Assembly: GCF_005886875.1 (NCBI RefSeq)
Contig: NZ_PNBY01000044.1
Location: 1 to 38,239, forward strand
DNA length: 38,239 bases
Direction of reading: 5' to 3'
Source: Pseudoalteromonas aurantia
GTDB lineage: Bacteria > Pseudomonadota > Gammaproteobacteria > Enterobacterales > Alteromonadaceae
Part shown: positions 27,901 to 36,215 of the stretch, one piece after another
Position numbering within the stretch: the stretch's first letter is position 1
Layout: each line of letters opens with the position of its first letter
The notes under the pieces: model-generated
Database searches by the model: none
Seen by the model: the letters and a program-made list of their open reading frames with translations, nothing else
Told to the model about the DNA's origin: nothing
Made by a program: the position numbers and the translations under genes

Positions 27901-28285
27901 CGTTTGTAAATCAGACATATTCAGTGGACTATCGAGTAGTGAGAGCCCCTAAATACTGTGTCATATGCGACTAACTAATAACAAGCTTCCACTACAATAG
28001 GTTTATTTTAAGCAACCCCCTTCACACGTTGCTATATTGAGACGCAATGGCGTAGAGCAGTCAAGAGCTGAAATTAATTAAGTTAATACACTTGATTACG
28101 CGACTGTTGGCTGTCATTTGACGCTATTTGTAAAAACCAGGGTTATAAATAAATGATCGTTCAGTAGCTCCGACAGATAGCTTCATTACTAATAATTTGC
28201 AAACACATGTTTGCCTGTCTTCATAGTAAACTCACCCTATCAAGTCCCTTCATTAACGCTTAATGCTATTAACACCACGTGAACA
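27901..28285. other. intergenic, no gene seen
   Basis: Spacer between the 58-aa frame and the convergent ankyrin gene. A frame at 28263-28457 is antisense to the ankyrin 3' end. Confidence 0.4.
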
Positions 28286-29083
28286 CTACAATCCATCTAT
28301 CCCAGAAAAGACCGTCTTTGTAACCTTACCTGCACTGGCGCGACGAATGCGCTCTGATTTCAATAGCGCAATTAATGCGCCACTTAAATTACTGTTCATT
28401 GTCCTCTCTAATGATCTAATAACTGCTGAGGTGCTGTTATTTTGTATAGATAAATAGTCATGAATTTCTTTGATTGAAGGAATATAAGCTGCAAAGGGAA
28501 GAAGTGCTGCCATCGCCTCTACTGCGTGACTGTTCTGCTTGTCAAAAATAAAAGCAATACAGGGCATCAAATCTTCGTCAATATGCTTGTTATTTTCTTT
28601 ATAACACCGTAATAAAAATTCGAAAACTGACAAAGATTTACTAACAGTGAGACTCATTAAAAGAGGTGACTCTTTATTATTTGAATAACAAAAAACATTT
28701 GCTTTTTTTGTGTATAAAAACTTAACGATCTCTAAATCACCCCGTTGTGCGGCAACATGCATTGCGCTGATCCCCATCGTCGTGCAGAGATTTATATCGA
28801 TATGCTTTGAGACTAACCACTTTACTGTTTGGAGTTCACAATATAAACATGCGTATATAAATGGCGTAAATCCATTTTGATTGTATGGAAAGGTTAAATC
28901 CATTCCAGCATCATAAAATAGGTCTAGGAGTGCCAAGTCATTACTTTTGAGTGCATCGTACAACACGGGGATCCCGAGATGATTTAAATCTTGGGGTGTA
29001 TCACCACTGGCAATATGCCGCCGAATCAATTCAAGATCTTTTTTTTGTATGGCCGTTTCAAGAGGAGTGCTTAACATTTGCAT
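28286..29083 (-). CDS. ankyrin-repeat protein coupled to VWA protein
   Basis: 265 aa. About four ankyrin repeats lie between residues 5 and 160, with clear helices such as LETAIQKKDLELIRRHIASG, GFTPFIYACLYCELQTVKWLVSK and GISAMHVAAQRGDLEIVKFLYTK. The C-terminal ~100 residues are helical and basic at the end (KSERIRRASAGKVTK). It starts 13 bases inside the end of the VWA gene (ATG at 29083; another ATG two codons later), so the two are translationally coupled. No signal peptide. Likely a partner or substrate-recognition protein for the AAA+/VWA pair. Confidence 0.82.
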   Translation of the reverse strand: MQMLSTPLETAIQKKDLELIRRHIASGDTPQDLNHLGIPVLYDALKSNDLALLDLFYDAGMDLTFPYNQNGFTPFIYACLYCELQTVKWLVSKHIDINLCTTMGISAMHVAAQRGDLEIVKFLYTKKANVFCYSNNKESPLLMSLTVSKSLSVFEFLLRCYKENNKHIDEDLMPCIAFIFDKQNSHAVEAMAALLPFAAYIPSIKEIHDYLSIQNNSTSAVIRSLERTMNSNLSGALIALLKSERIRRASAGKVTKTVFSGIDGL

Positions 29084-30687
29084 AAATCGATGATTGTTCC
29101 TTCACGAATTTCAGCTACTTCAGCGAAATCTTCAACTGCACGTTTAAATGATTTTATCTGAATAGATGGTGGAGATAAAAATATAATATTGGGCAATTTT
29201 TCAGGTAATGACGCTCGTAACGGCGGTTTATCAATCAGATCACTGAAGTAAATTAGAGTATGAAAATCTTCCTGTTTAAAGTCATCTTTGCTATCTGCCC
29301 ACGTAAATACCTCTTTCAATACACGCGCTATGTCGGTCCCCCCACGGCCTTCTAATTCAATATTGTCTGGAAGTGCTAAACACTCATCTTGCGAAAATTC
29401 TAGTATACTGCCTCGAACAGTAGTATCTGCAGCAAACATATATAATTGGTTTATATTGTTAGATTCTAATGTGACAAGATTAGATATTTCCCCGACAAAG
29501 TTCTGCAACATGTCTTTGGATACCGATCCGGAGGTATCAATAATACAAACAATGTTATTACTGGGTGATGCTGGTATTGGGGAACCAATATACAAAGGAG
29601 AATTTAAACCCATTTGCTCAGGTAACACATAATAAATATCATCAGGCATTTCATCGCAATGTTGATAATGCGTGCCATTGCCAAGGATTAAATTATTTAA
29701 TCGAGTCTTCCATGACAAATGTGCGGCAGTTTGATCGTTAACTGACTCAGCGTACGCGGTTTCAAGGTGATCTCCTTTCATCAAACCACCTGATGGAGTA
29801 TTTCTTCGAACATCAGAGGCTGTTTGAATATCAGCAGACAAATTTAACTGACTTACCACATTTAGCTCTTGATAAGCGGGTTTGTCATTCGGATCTGGCA
29901 TTTTTAATCTTTGCCGAATATGACCAAGATTATTACTCTCTAACACTTCAGCAAGCTCATCTGCATTTATCATATGCCTATGAATATCTTGTACATTACC
30001 GCGTTCATCTTGCTCTTTTGAAACTGGTTTAGACCCGCTTTCTTTCAATGTATTTTTTAGCTCTTCGACAAAAGGTACAGCGACTTCCAAAGGGTCATCC
30101 CATAAATCAAAGAGAATATGTTCTTCACTAGAATCACCATAACGCTTTATTTCTTCAGGTCGAGTACCCCATGCAGACTCAAAAATATCACCTGGTTGCA
30201 AAAAGTTGTACGATTTTAAAAGTCGAATGTTAATCGCAATGTCCGTTGCAATAGACCATAACAAAGGAGGCGCTTGCGGTGGCATTCGAGTGTGATGGCG
30301 AAACAAGATATGCGATAACTCATGTAAAAGAATTAAGATCATCGAGTGATGATAACTGTTAATACGCTCGATATGTGCTGAAGGAATTTGTGATTTAAAA
30401 AATTCGGTGTTAACAAATATTTGAATACCGTCAGTAAATGCTGTGCTACATAATCCAACCAGTGCTTTGTGATCGTATAAGTGAAAAGGAGTTCGTCGGG
30501 CTAAAACTGAGAGTATGCCAAAACGTGGTAATCCTAGATCATCACTTTGAATGATGTAACTGCGAAGTTTTTGCAGAGGTAAGTTCCATGACAGCTGTTC
30601 GTTAAGCCGTGCGGGTGGTTTTTCGCCAAGCTCAGTAAAAATCTGACTAGCTGGGTTTAATTGTGGGCTGCTTTCATACTGTGTCAT
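29071..30687 (-). CDS. DUF2201-type metallopeptidase plus VWA-like protein
   Basis: 538 aa from the first ATG (30687); a GTG at 30738 would add 17 residues and neither has a strong ribosome site. The N-terminal half has a zincin motif HELSH with following HH (about 122-133), the pattern of the DUF2201 putative metallopeptidase region. The C-terminal half has a von Willebrand factor A-like domain with MIDAS motif DTSGS (about 384-388) followed by a metal-site GGTD later. This two-part architecture commonly pairs with a MoxR-type AAA+ ATPase, which here is divergent at 31153. Cytoplasmic; no signal or membrane segment. Whether the peptidase is active is unknown. Confidence 0.85.
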   Translation of the reverse strand: MTQYESSPQLNPASQIFTELGEKPPARLNEQLSWNLPLQKLRSYIIQSDDLGLPRFGILSVLARRTPFHLYDHKALVGLCSTAFTDGIQIFVNTEFFKSQIPSAHIERINSYHHSMILILLHELSHILFRHHTRMPPQAPPLLWSIATDIAINIRLLKSYNFLQPGDIFESAWGTRPEEIKRYGDSSEEHILFDLWDDPLEVAVPFVEELKNTLKESGSKPVSKEQDERGNVQDIHRHMINADELAEVLESNNLGHIRQRLKMPDPNDKPAYQELNVVSQLNLSADIQTASDVRRNTPSGGLMKGDHLETAYAESVNDQTAAHLSWKTRLNNLILGNGTHYQHCDEMPDDIYYVLPEQMGLNSPLYIGSPIPASPSNNIVCIIDTSGSVSKDMLQNFVGEISNLVTLESNNINQLYMFAADTTVRGSILEFSQDECLALPDNIELEGRGGTDIARVLKEVFTWADSKDDFKQEDFHTLIYFSDLIDKPPLRASLPEKLPNIIFLSPPSIQIKSFKRAVEDFAEVAEIREGTIIDLCKC

Positions 30688-30738
30688 GAATATTTCGCTG
30701 TGATTTATTCTTTTTAATTCGTCAAAGTAATTTACCAC

Positions 30739-31152
30739 AAGGAAGATGTTTTTTGAGAATAGCCATTGTTTATTAGTCTAAATCAATAAGCAACTTTTAA
30801 ACTAGATCATGCGGTAGCTCAAGTATATATACACTTTGCAACAAAATAGGATCAATTTATAAGCCGATAAATACTGAGTTGGTCTGATTTATCTATAAAG
30901 TGGGTCGCTGCTGTGACTAACGCTTTCTAGGATAAAACGACCAAATACTATGATTGGATGCGAGTCAGCAGTTGAAAGACACATAAAACGCTGTCTAAGT
31001 GCCTTATAAACACTGATTTAATTGATCTTTGATAAGAGCTTTAATTATTGGGTAGTACTCCAAGCATCAGTAAAAGATCAACTATAAACACAATAACAAG
31101 ACATAAAATATTAACAGCCCTCGTGGAAAACATTAAATTTTTGAGTAAAAAT
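30739..31152. promoter_or_regulatory. divergent promoter region of VWA and AAA+ genes
   Basis: About 414 bases between the earliest VWA start and the chosen AAA+ start. No known operator is certain; a near-palindromic AAGTATATATACACTT at 30821 resembles a LexA core but lacks the required CTG and CAG ends. Confidence 0.4.
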
Positions 31153-32685
31153 ATGATTAAACAACCAGAGTTACCTTTAAAAGAAGCAACCACAGATATA
31201 ATTGTAGAACGTCTCATATTAGATATGTTACAAAAGTTTCATACACGAGGCGTAATAAAAGATCTCGATGAGCGAATCGAGAACGCATGGCTTGACTTTC
31301 GTGGCACGACTTTTTTAGCTCGCTCAGTCACACCAACCTACTTAAGAGGTTTTCCTGGACAAGGCAAAACAACCAGCTATCGTGTTGCGGCAATGCGAGT
31401 CGCAGACATGCTGAATATGCCATTTGTGATGAACCCAGATGAACAGTTCACGCCAACAGGTAAAGAGTTACTTTTTGTTGTTCAAGAACTTTCAGGTCAA
31501 GTCTCAGCGGTCGACTTTGGCGGCATACCCAATGTGCAGAAATTTGTTGCACCCAACGGTGAATCGCAAGAGTTTATGACTAAAATTCCAAACAAGCGCC
31601 TTGCCGCACTCAAATATGCAGGTGCTTCTGTGCTATTGCTCGATGATTTTTCTAATGCTTCACCAAATATTCAAAATGTTGCCTTATCAATACTGACAGA
31701 AAACCGTTTTCAAGGATTAGACTTAGGCAATACCCTTGTTGGCGCCACAGGTAACCTCGGGGCAAGTGATGGTACACATGTGAGCTCTACCTCCAATGCA
31801 ATTGTTACCCGCGTTGCTAACTTTATCGTTGTAGATACTATCGATCATTGGATAGAAAGGACTCAGTTAGAGTTTGCCGATGACGTTGGCGATGGAGGAA
31901 TTTCAAGCTTTCTACGCCGATACCCAGATCTATTTCATGCCCCAAAAGCAAGCCGTGATGGTGTACCTTACCCTTGCCCTCGCTCTTGGAGTTTATTTGT
32001 TCCAAAGTTAAGAGAAATCCTATTCTATTTTAAACAAAAAAAGAAAAAAGAACCTGATTTTTGCTTTCCATTTGATGAACTCGAATCAGAGGCTTCAGGA
32101 TTTCTCGGCCTTGAAGTCTCAAATAGGCTCGCAATTTACTTCTTATCATTTATGCAAACAAGCGATCCACTTGCAAAGCGCCTGGTTGATTCAGGAAAGT
32201 GGTCAGACACAGATAGAGCGCTTTTCAACCAAGAATACGCAAATGGCTACGCGGCCAGTTCCCAGCAATTTGCTTATCAATTTATGACTGCTTTAGCAGA
32301 CTATGCTGCAAAAGCGTTTATTGAAGATTTGCCAGATAAAAACAACTGGCTCAAAATAGCGCAAGCCTTAGCAAATGGCCTATATGGAGAAAGAATAGAT
32401 CACGCTTTAATTTGCTACGGTGCACACTACTTTGCCATTAGGATAATTTTGCTAGCTGAATCATCCAATATAGACACCAATGAGATTGGTATACTGGATG
32501 AGAAAGGCCGCCCTGATCTCAATGAATCTTTTTTGATTTTTATTGCACAACAGATCGCGCGATTACCGATCGCGTTAGAACAAACCAGTAAAGACGATGA
32601 TGGCCGAATAATGCGATTAATGGATGAAACTTTCTGTGAGATTGTAAGTCATTTTAGAGGTTATCAAAGCCAAAAGTATCGATAG
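31153..32685 (+). CDS. MoxR-like AAA+ ATPase
   Basis: 510 aa from the ATG at 31153; a TTG at 31048 would add 35 residues. Walker A GFPGQGKT (66-73), Walker B SVLLLDDFSN (about 159-168), sensor-like GATGNLGASDG (about 213-223) and a C-terminal helical lid region. The layout fits the MoxR branch of AAA+ proteins that act with VWA proteins as chaperones for metal-centre assembly or in conflict systems. The divergent neighbour encodes such a VWA protein, so they are proposed to work together. Specific target unknown. Confidence 0.85.
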   Translation: MIKQPELPLKEATTDIIVERLILDMLQKFHTRGVIKDLDERIENAWLDFRGTTFLARSVTPTYLRGFPGQGKTTSYRVAAMRVADMLNMPFVMNPDEQFTPTGKELLFVVQELSGQVSAVDFGGIPNVQKFVAPNGESQEFMTKIPNKRLAALKYAGASVLLLDDFSNASPNIQNVALSILTENRFQGLDLGNTLVGATGNLGASDGTHVSSTSNAIVTRVANFIVVDTIDHWIERTQLEFADDVGDGGISSFLRRYPDLFHAPKASRDGVPYPCPRSWSLFVPKLREILFYFKQKKKKEPDFCFPFDELESEASGFLGLEVSNRLAIYFLSFMQTSDPLAKRLVDSGKWSDTDRALFNQEYANGYAASSQQFAYQFMTALADYAAKAFIEDLPDKNNWLKIAQALANGLYGERIDHALICYGAHYFAIRIILLAESSNIDTNEIGILDEKGRPDLNESFLIFIAQQIARLPIALEQTSKDDDGRIMRLMDETFCEIVSHFRGYQSQKYR

Positions 32686-32853
32686 AAACATATAAGAGCG
32701 TAAAGTTAGCAGAAAAAATCAACGGATAGACTTTGTTGTACTATTCGTTGTATTCGTTTTTTGCCTCCCATCCTATTAGAGGAGTTTTCGTGGTTCCTTC
32801 TAAACAAGACTCAAATTTTAAACTGAATCGACCAGTCTTTACTAGATAGATCT
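32686..32853. other. spacer with possible IS end
   Basis: No gene. The right part adjoins the 3' end of the IS3 transposase remnant and may contain the inverted-repeat end of that element, but no second end was found. Confidence 0.35.
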
Positions 32854-33072
32854 TTACTTGAATTCTTCTAACTTTTCATAAGCCATTGGAGGCGAATTAT
32901 TCGCCTCACCATGCTTGCGTCTAATGTTATAAAACATTTCGATATAAGCAAATGTGTTAGATCTTGCATGGTCACGTGTTGCGTATATTTTTCTCATCAC
33001 CCGCTCTCGTGTTAGTAACTGAGAGAAGCGCTCTGCAACCGCATTATTACGGCCATTTCCTCGACGGCTCAT
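32854..33072 (-). pseudogene. IS3-family transposase OrfB C-terminal remnant
   Basis: 72 residues starting MSRRGNGRNNAVAERF and ending with YIEMFYNIRRKHG and NNSPPMAYEKLE. This is the C-terminal end of the IS3/IS150-type DDE integrase, including the glutamate region (NAVAE). The first three quarters of the gene, with the first two catalytic aspartates, are absent. The remnant stops at the boundary of the integron cassette sequence. Confidence 0.85.
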
Positions 33073-33101
33073 ACTCGCTTTTAGAGTGAGCTCTGTTAAG
33101 A
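33067..33101 (-). other. partial attC site after the leftward cassette gene
   Basis: On the minus strand TCTTAAC (containing the gene's stop codon TAA) is followed by GCTCACTC and GAGTATGAGC, which pair except for an extra TA. This resembles the left half of an attC. The matching GTTRRRY core is missing because the IS3 remnant begins there. Confidence 0.4.
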
Positions 33102-33494
33102 GGTCACTTCACTCATAACCCGTAAGGAGCCGTAAGTTTCAAGCACTTCAATTAAATGTGGTTTTGTATACTTTTCGATTGGGCATGTATCATCTGAATC
33201 TCCCGAATGCTGATATTCACCCGCATCGAATGCATCATAAATATCAATAGCAGGACTTGGAATATAATTACTACTGAAATTCATAAAAATATCATCTGTC
33301 ATGAAACCAAAAATATAATTCATAGCTCCATCAGCTAACTCAAACTCTATTTCATTTTTCATATAAAGCTTTGCAATATTTAGTGAAAATGAATTTACAA
33401 AGTCAATCAAATCCCCTTGTTCGCTAAGACAAGCAAAGTCTTCAAATGAAATAGCATTTTCATCTATTTGTTTAATTAACTCAAAGGTATCCAA
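33096..33494 (-). CDS. acidic cassette-type protein, unknown
   Basis: 132 aa with many Asp and Glu residues and few Lys/Arg; the sequence opens with DTFELIKQIDENAISFEDF after a TTG start. AGGAG lies 12 bases upstream, inside the attC core. An upstream in-frame stop excludes a longer start. The gene begins 12 bases from one attC-like site and ends in a partial attC, the classic cassette format. Small acidic proteins of this kind are often immunity or antitoxin-like, but no family is recognised, so this is only a suggestion. Confidence 0.65.
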   Translation of the reverse strand: MDTFELIKQIDENAISFEDFACLSEQGDLIDFVNSFSLNIAKLYMKNEIEFELADGAMNYIFGFMTDDIFMNFSSNYIPSPAIDIYDAFDAGEYQHSGDSDDTCPIEKYTKPHLIEVLETYGSLRVMSEVTS

Positions 33495-33506
33495 TTTATC
33501 AAAGGC

Positions 33507-33565
33507 TCCTAACTATTTAGTATTTATGCAGCACGTTGTTTGTGCTGCATAATCGGTCGTTGGAC
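33507..33565 (-). other. attC recombination site
   Basis: 59 bp. Cores: GTCCAAC (minus strand, a perfect RYYYAAC) and GTTAGGA. The internal stem ATGCAGCAC/GTGCTGCAT is perfect over 9 bp with a 7-base loop, and the outer arms pair imperfectly, as in attC sites with extrahelical bases. It precedes the leftward gene at 33494. Confidence 0.72.
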
Positions 33566-33698
33566 TGAGCAGCTACCTGCTAGATGTGTCAGAGTTGGTG
33601 TTATTTATGCTGCAAAAATTTGCTATTTGCTTTTAGTGGCACAACTTGTCTTACGCCTATTTTATCGGCTTGTCTTTTGTGCTTAAGCCACCCCAGCA

Positions 33699-33981
33699 TT
33701 ACTCAGTACGCTTTAACTCGCCATTAGAGCTAATTTTCGCTGATTTATCAATGATATTTTCACCACACACGTACTTTTCTAGCCCACACACTTAAGCAGG
33801 TTAACCCGTTGATTTAATTCAGCAAGCTCTACAGCTAACTCGTTCGCGCTAATTTCATTGTCTCTTCACTTGAATTAACTATTTCATTAAATCGTAAGGC
33901 CCCGATTTTGTATACTTAACAAGGCCAACGTGGAGAGGATGACGCTGCCTCAGACTTTTTCTTTTTATCAAAAAGTGACAT
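33699..33981 (-). pseudogene. decayed small gene with stop and frameshifts
   Basis: Reading leftwards from an ATG at 33981: MSLFDKKKKSEAASSSPRWP, then an in-frame TAA, then VYKIGALRFNEIVNSSEET, a frameshift into NEISANELAVELAELNQRVN, a second shift into LEKYVCGENIIDKSAKISSN and a stop at 33699. Joined, this is about 94 plausible residues. The strings continue each other in sense and composition, which supports one broken gene rather than chance. Family unknown. Confidence 0.5.
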
Positions 33982-34045
33982 CTATTGAAAAGTGAATGCT
34001 GGTCATCGTGTCACAATCGATTTACGTTGGGTGTCTTCTAAAATG

Positions 34046-34237
34046 TTACTTTTGTAATACGAGGTGGTCTAAAAATGCCACGACTTCATTATCGCCCATT
34101 GAACTTGGATGACACTTATTATGAAAGTGAATGAAATTAGCAATCCAACTCAAATAAGCATTAACAGTTCTTAGCAAGTAATGCCGAGTGATCATATAGT
34201 CAGTGATATAGTTCAAATAAGGTGATCGAGTTTTCAT
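34046..34237 (-). pseudogene. intI: truncated integron integrase IntI (N-terminal fragment)
   Basis: About 63 residues from the ATG at 34237 (a GTG at 34249 would add four). MKTRSPYLNYITDYMITRHY, FIHFHNKCHPSSMGDNEVV and FLDHLVLQK are the hallmark N-terminal SAM-like DNA-binding region of IntI. The reading frame then ends in a stop. The whole catalytic tyrosine-recombinase domain with its RHRY residues is missing, and no continuation in other frames to the left was found. Confidence 0.87.
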
Positions 34238-34258
34238 TTGAAATTCCACTCACTGTGT

Positions 34259-34274
34259 CTGTATATATACACAG
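34259..34274 (-). promoter_or_regulatory. LexA box upstream of intI
   Basis: CTGTATATATACACAG fits CTG-N10-CAG and lies 22 bases before the intI ATG. SOS control of integron integrases by LexA is established for several integrons; here the control site outlives the gene. Confidence 0.88.
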
Positions 34275-34462
34275 TTGCAGTGGAGTTGCTCGCATAGTCA
34301 AGAAAACGACCTAACAGCTTCTTTTTGTCTATTCACGAATTTTTTGCAAGTAGTGTTTTCCTAATTACTAGTAATTACTTAGAGACTCTGATAAAAATAC
34401 ACCATTCAGAAAAGGGAGCGGTACAGCGGTAGAAAAACACGCGATTTGCTCGCTATAAACAT

Positions 34463-34469
34463 GTTAGAA
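34463..34469 (+). other. probable attI core
   Basis: GTTAGAA fits GTTRRRY at 6 of 7 positions and lies between intI and the first rightward cassette gene, about 226 bases from the intI ATG. This is where a first cassette would insert. Position and core are the only evidence. Confidence 0.5.
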
Positions 34470-34499
34470 AGTCAGTTTAAATCATAGTATGGAGTAAAA

Positions 34500-35081
34500 A
34501 TGAAAGGGAAAATAAAATTTTTCTCTAAAGAAAAAGGATTCGGTTTTGTTGTAGCAGATGATGGAACTGAGCATTTTTTAGGAGTAAGAGAGGTTATTGG
34601 TGCTAACTTACCTAATAATGGAGATATCGTAGAGTTTGAATCACGTAAAGGAAAAAAAGGACCTTATGCTGCTCAGCTAAATATACTTACTTCATTAGAA
34701 AATACCGAACAAAGAAAAGATGATCGAGTTGTTTGTCCTTCTTGTAACAAAAAAATGTACCCTAAGCTTATCCATGATCGGGGAGCGTTTGGAGATCCCA
34801 AGCCTCGCAAGTCGCTTTGTCCATTTTGTGGAGCTACAGTTAAAGATTTCTCTGGTTGCTTTATAGCCACATCGGTATACGGAGATTTTGATGCACCTGA
34901 GGTTCTTTTTTATCGACACTACAGAGATACAGTTCTTAAGACTAAATTCTTAGGTAGAGTGTTTATTAAGGTTTATTACTTTATATCCCCATCAATTGTA
35001 ACTATTTTAGAAAGGTCTCCTCATTTAACTCGTTTAATAAAAAACAGGCTTGATGCATCAGTGCGTAAAGCGTCTTTCTAA
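34500..35081 (+). CDS. cold-shock domain, zinc-ribbon and CFI-box cassette protein
   Basis: 193 aa; ATG with GGAG nearby. An N-terminal cold-shock-type fold (about 1-62) has RNP1 KGFGFV (12-17), but RNP2 is replaced by EHFLGV. A zinc ribbon follows: C79-x2-C82 and C107-x2-C110. The C-terminus starts with CFIATSVYGD (120-129) and continues PEVLFYRHYRD and VFIKVYYFISPS, the CFI-box C-terminal domain, hydrophobic enough to touch a membrane. It probably binds RNA or single-stranded DNA. The stop codon lies within the first core of its attC, so it is a single-gene cassette. Confidence 0.82.
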   Translation: MKGKIKFFSKEKGFGFVVADDGTEHFLGVREVIGANLPNNGDIVEFESRKGKKGPYAAQLNILTSLENTEQRKDDRVVCPSCNKKMYPKLIHDRGAFGDPKPRKSLCPFCGATVKDFSGCFIATSVYGDFDAPEVLFYRHYRDTVLKTKFLGRVFIKVYYFISPSIVTILERSPHLTRLIKNRLDASVRKASF

Positions 35082-35174
35082 CAAAAACATCAAACGGAAA
35101 ATTAATAGTTAGTTGTTTTTTGTTAATTAAAGATTATAGATAACTATTAATTTCCGTTTATATGAGCGTTATGT
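35076..35174 (+). other. attC of the cold-shock cassette
   Basis: 99 bp between core TTCTAAC (35076-35082) and GTTATGT (35168-35174). The arms AAACGGAAAATTAATAGTTA and TAACTATTAATTTCCGTTT pair along 19 bp with exactly one extra A on the left arm. One extrahelical base in a long imperfect stem is typical of attC folding. Confidence 0.72.
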
Positions 35175-35211
35175 TTGCGAGCCATCATCGCATTTAGGAG
35201 TATAAAAATAA

Positions 35212-36213
35212 GTGAGAGATGTATTTATAATACTAGGAAATGGATTTTCAATTGACTTCTTAAATCATTTGAAACAATCGGAATGCAATGCAGATCAAAT
35301 TGCACTATCGAACTTATTTGAAAATGGGGAGTTAGTTCCTTGGCCGGGTGATGGAACTCCAGGGTTTCTATCGTATAAACATTGTCCTAACCTATGGACT
35401 TTGGGGGCAAGGCCAAACTTAGGTGCGAAAGAGACTATAGATTTGATAGAAAATATTATTACATGTGCAAACGCACTTAATAATAGACCTAGAAATGTTG
35501 ATAGTATTTATATGAAGGCATATAAAGAACTTGTAACTTATTTGAAGGCTTTGTTTATTTTTTATAACGATAAGGTGAATGTTCCAAATGTTAATTTAGA
35601 AGATTGGGGGTGGAGTAAATATTTAATCAAATTAAACAACGACCCTAGTGTTAACAAGGTTCACATTGTTACATTAAACTATGATATCTGGCTTGAAAGA
35701 ATCTTAAAGAAAAACAATATCGACTTTTCTATTGCTAATTTCGAAGAGGATAAAAATATAATATTGTATAAACCCCATGGTTCAATTAGTTTTAGTCATG
35801 CAGTTGAAAAAGTAAAAGATGTTTTTGAAATCAGCTATGAACATGATGTTTTAGACGGGAAGTTAAGTGAATTCACCGTAAAGTATGATGGATTAACAGC
35901 TCTAAACTCTATAAACGCAATGGTGCCACCTGCAGGAGATTCTAATAGACTTGATTTTGCTTGGGCTAGTGAAATAAGAAAATCTATCAGTGAAATATCC
36001 CAGAGCTTAAAAAGCAATGATGAACTGATTATTTGTGGAACTTCTTACTGGCATGTTGATCGACTTGAAATTGATAGGATACTTACATCTATAAATAGCG
36101 ATATTTCTGATGTAAAAGTAATCAATCCTAATTCACCTGATGTTTTTAATGCAGTTATAACTACGCTATTTGAAAATGTTAAATTCTTTAAAAACTCTAA
36201 CCCATTGGCATAA
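35212..36213 (+). CDS. SIR2-like NADase-type protein, putative defence effector
   Basis: 333 aa; GTG start with AGGAG 11 bases upstream. SIR2-like Rossmann signs: GNGFSIDF (9-16) for nucleotide binding, LNYD with Asn156 (154-158), KPHGS with His189 (187-191), ELIICGTSYWHVD (271-283) and VKVINPNSP (301-309). Asn and His at such positions are the catalytic pair in SIR2-type NAD-degrading defence proteins. No membrane or signal segment. It has only two bases to the next gene, so they are one operon inside one cassette. Likely role: sensing infection and depleting NAD, or another nucleotide reaction. Function is inferred, not shown. Confidence 0.82.
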   Translation: MRDVFIILGNGFSIDFLNHLKQSECNADQIALSNLFENGELVPWPGDGTPGFLSYKHCPNLWTLGARPNLGAKETIDLIENIITCANALNNRPRNVDSIYMKAYKELVTYLKALFIFYNDKVNVPNVNLEDWGWSKYLIKLNNDPSVNKVHIVTLNYDIWLERILKKNNIDFSIANFEEDKNIILYKPHGSISFSHAVEKVKDVFEISYEHDVLDGKLSEFTVKYDGLTALNSINAMVPPAGDSNRLDFAWASEIRKSISEISQSLKSNDELIICGTSYWHVDRLEIDRILTSINSDISDVKVINPNSPDVFNAVITTLFENVKFFKNSNPLA

Positions 36214-36215
36214 TT

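Noticed and set aside
30821..30836. LexA-like AAGTATATATACACTT
   Set aside because: Lacks the required CTG and CAG ends, although the core equals that of the intI box.
34026..34032. GTTGGGT, possible attC core
   Set aside because: Fits GTTRRRY but no partner core or stable stem was found nearby.
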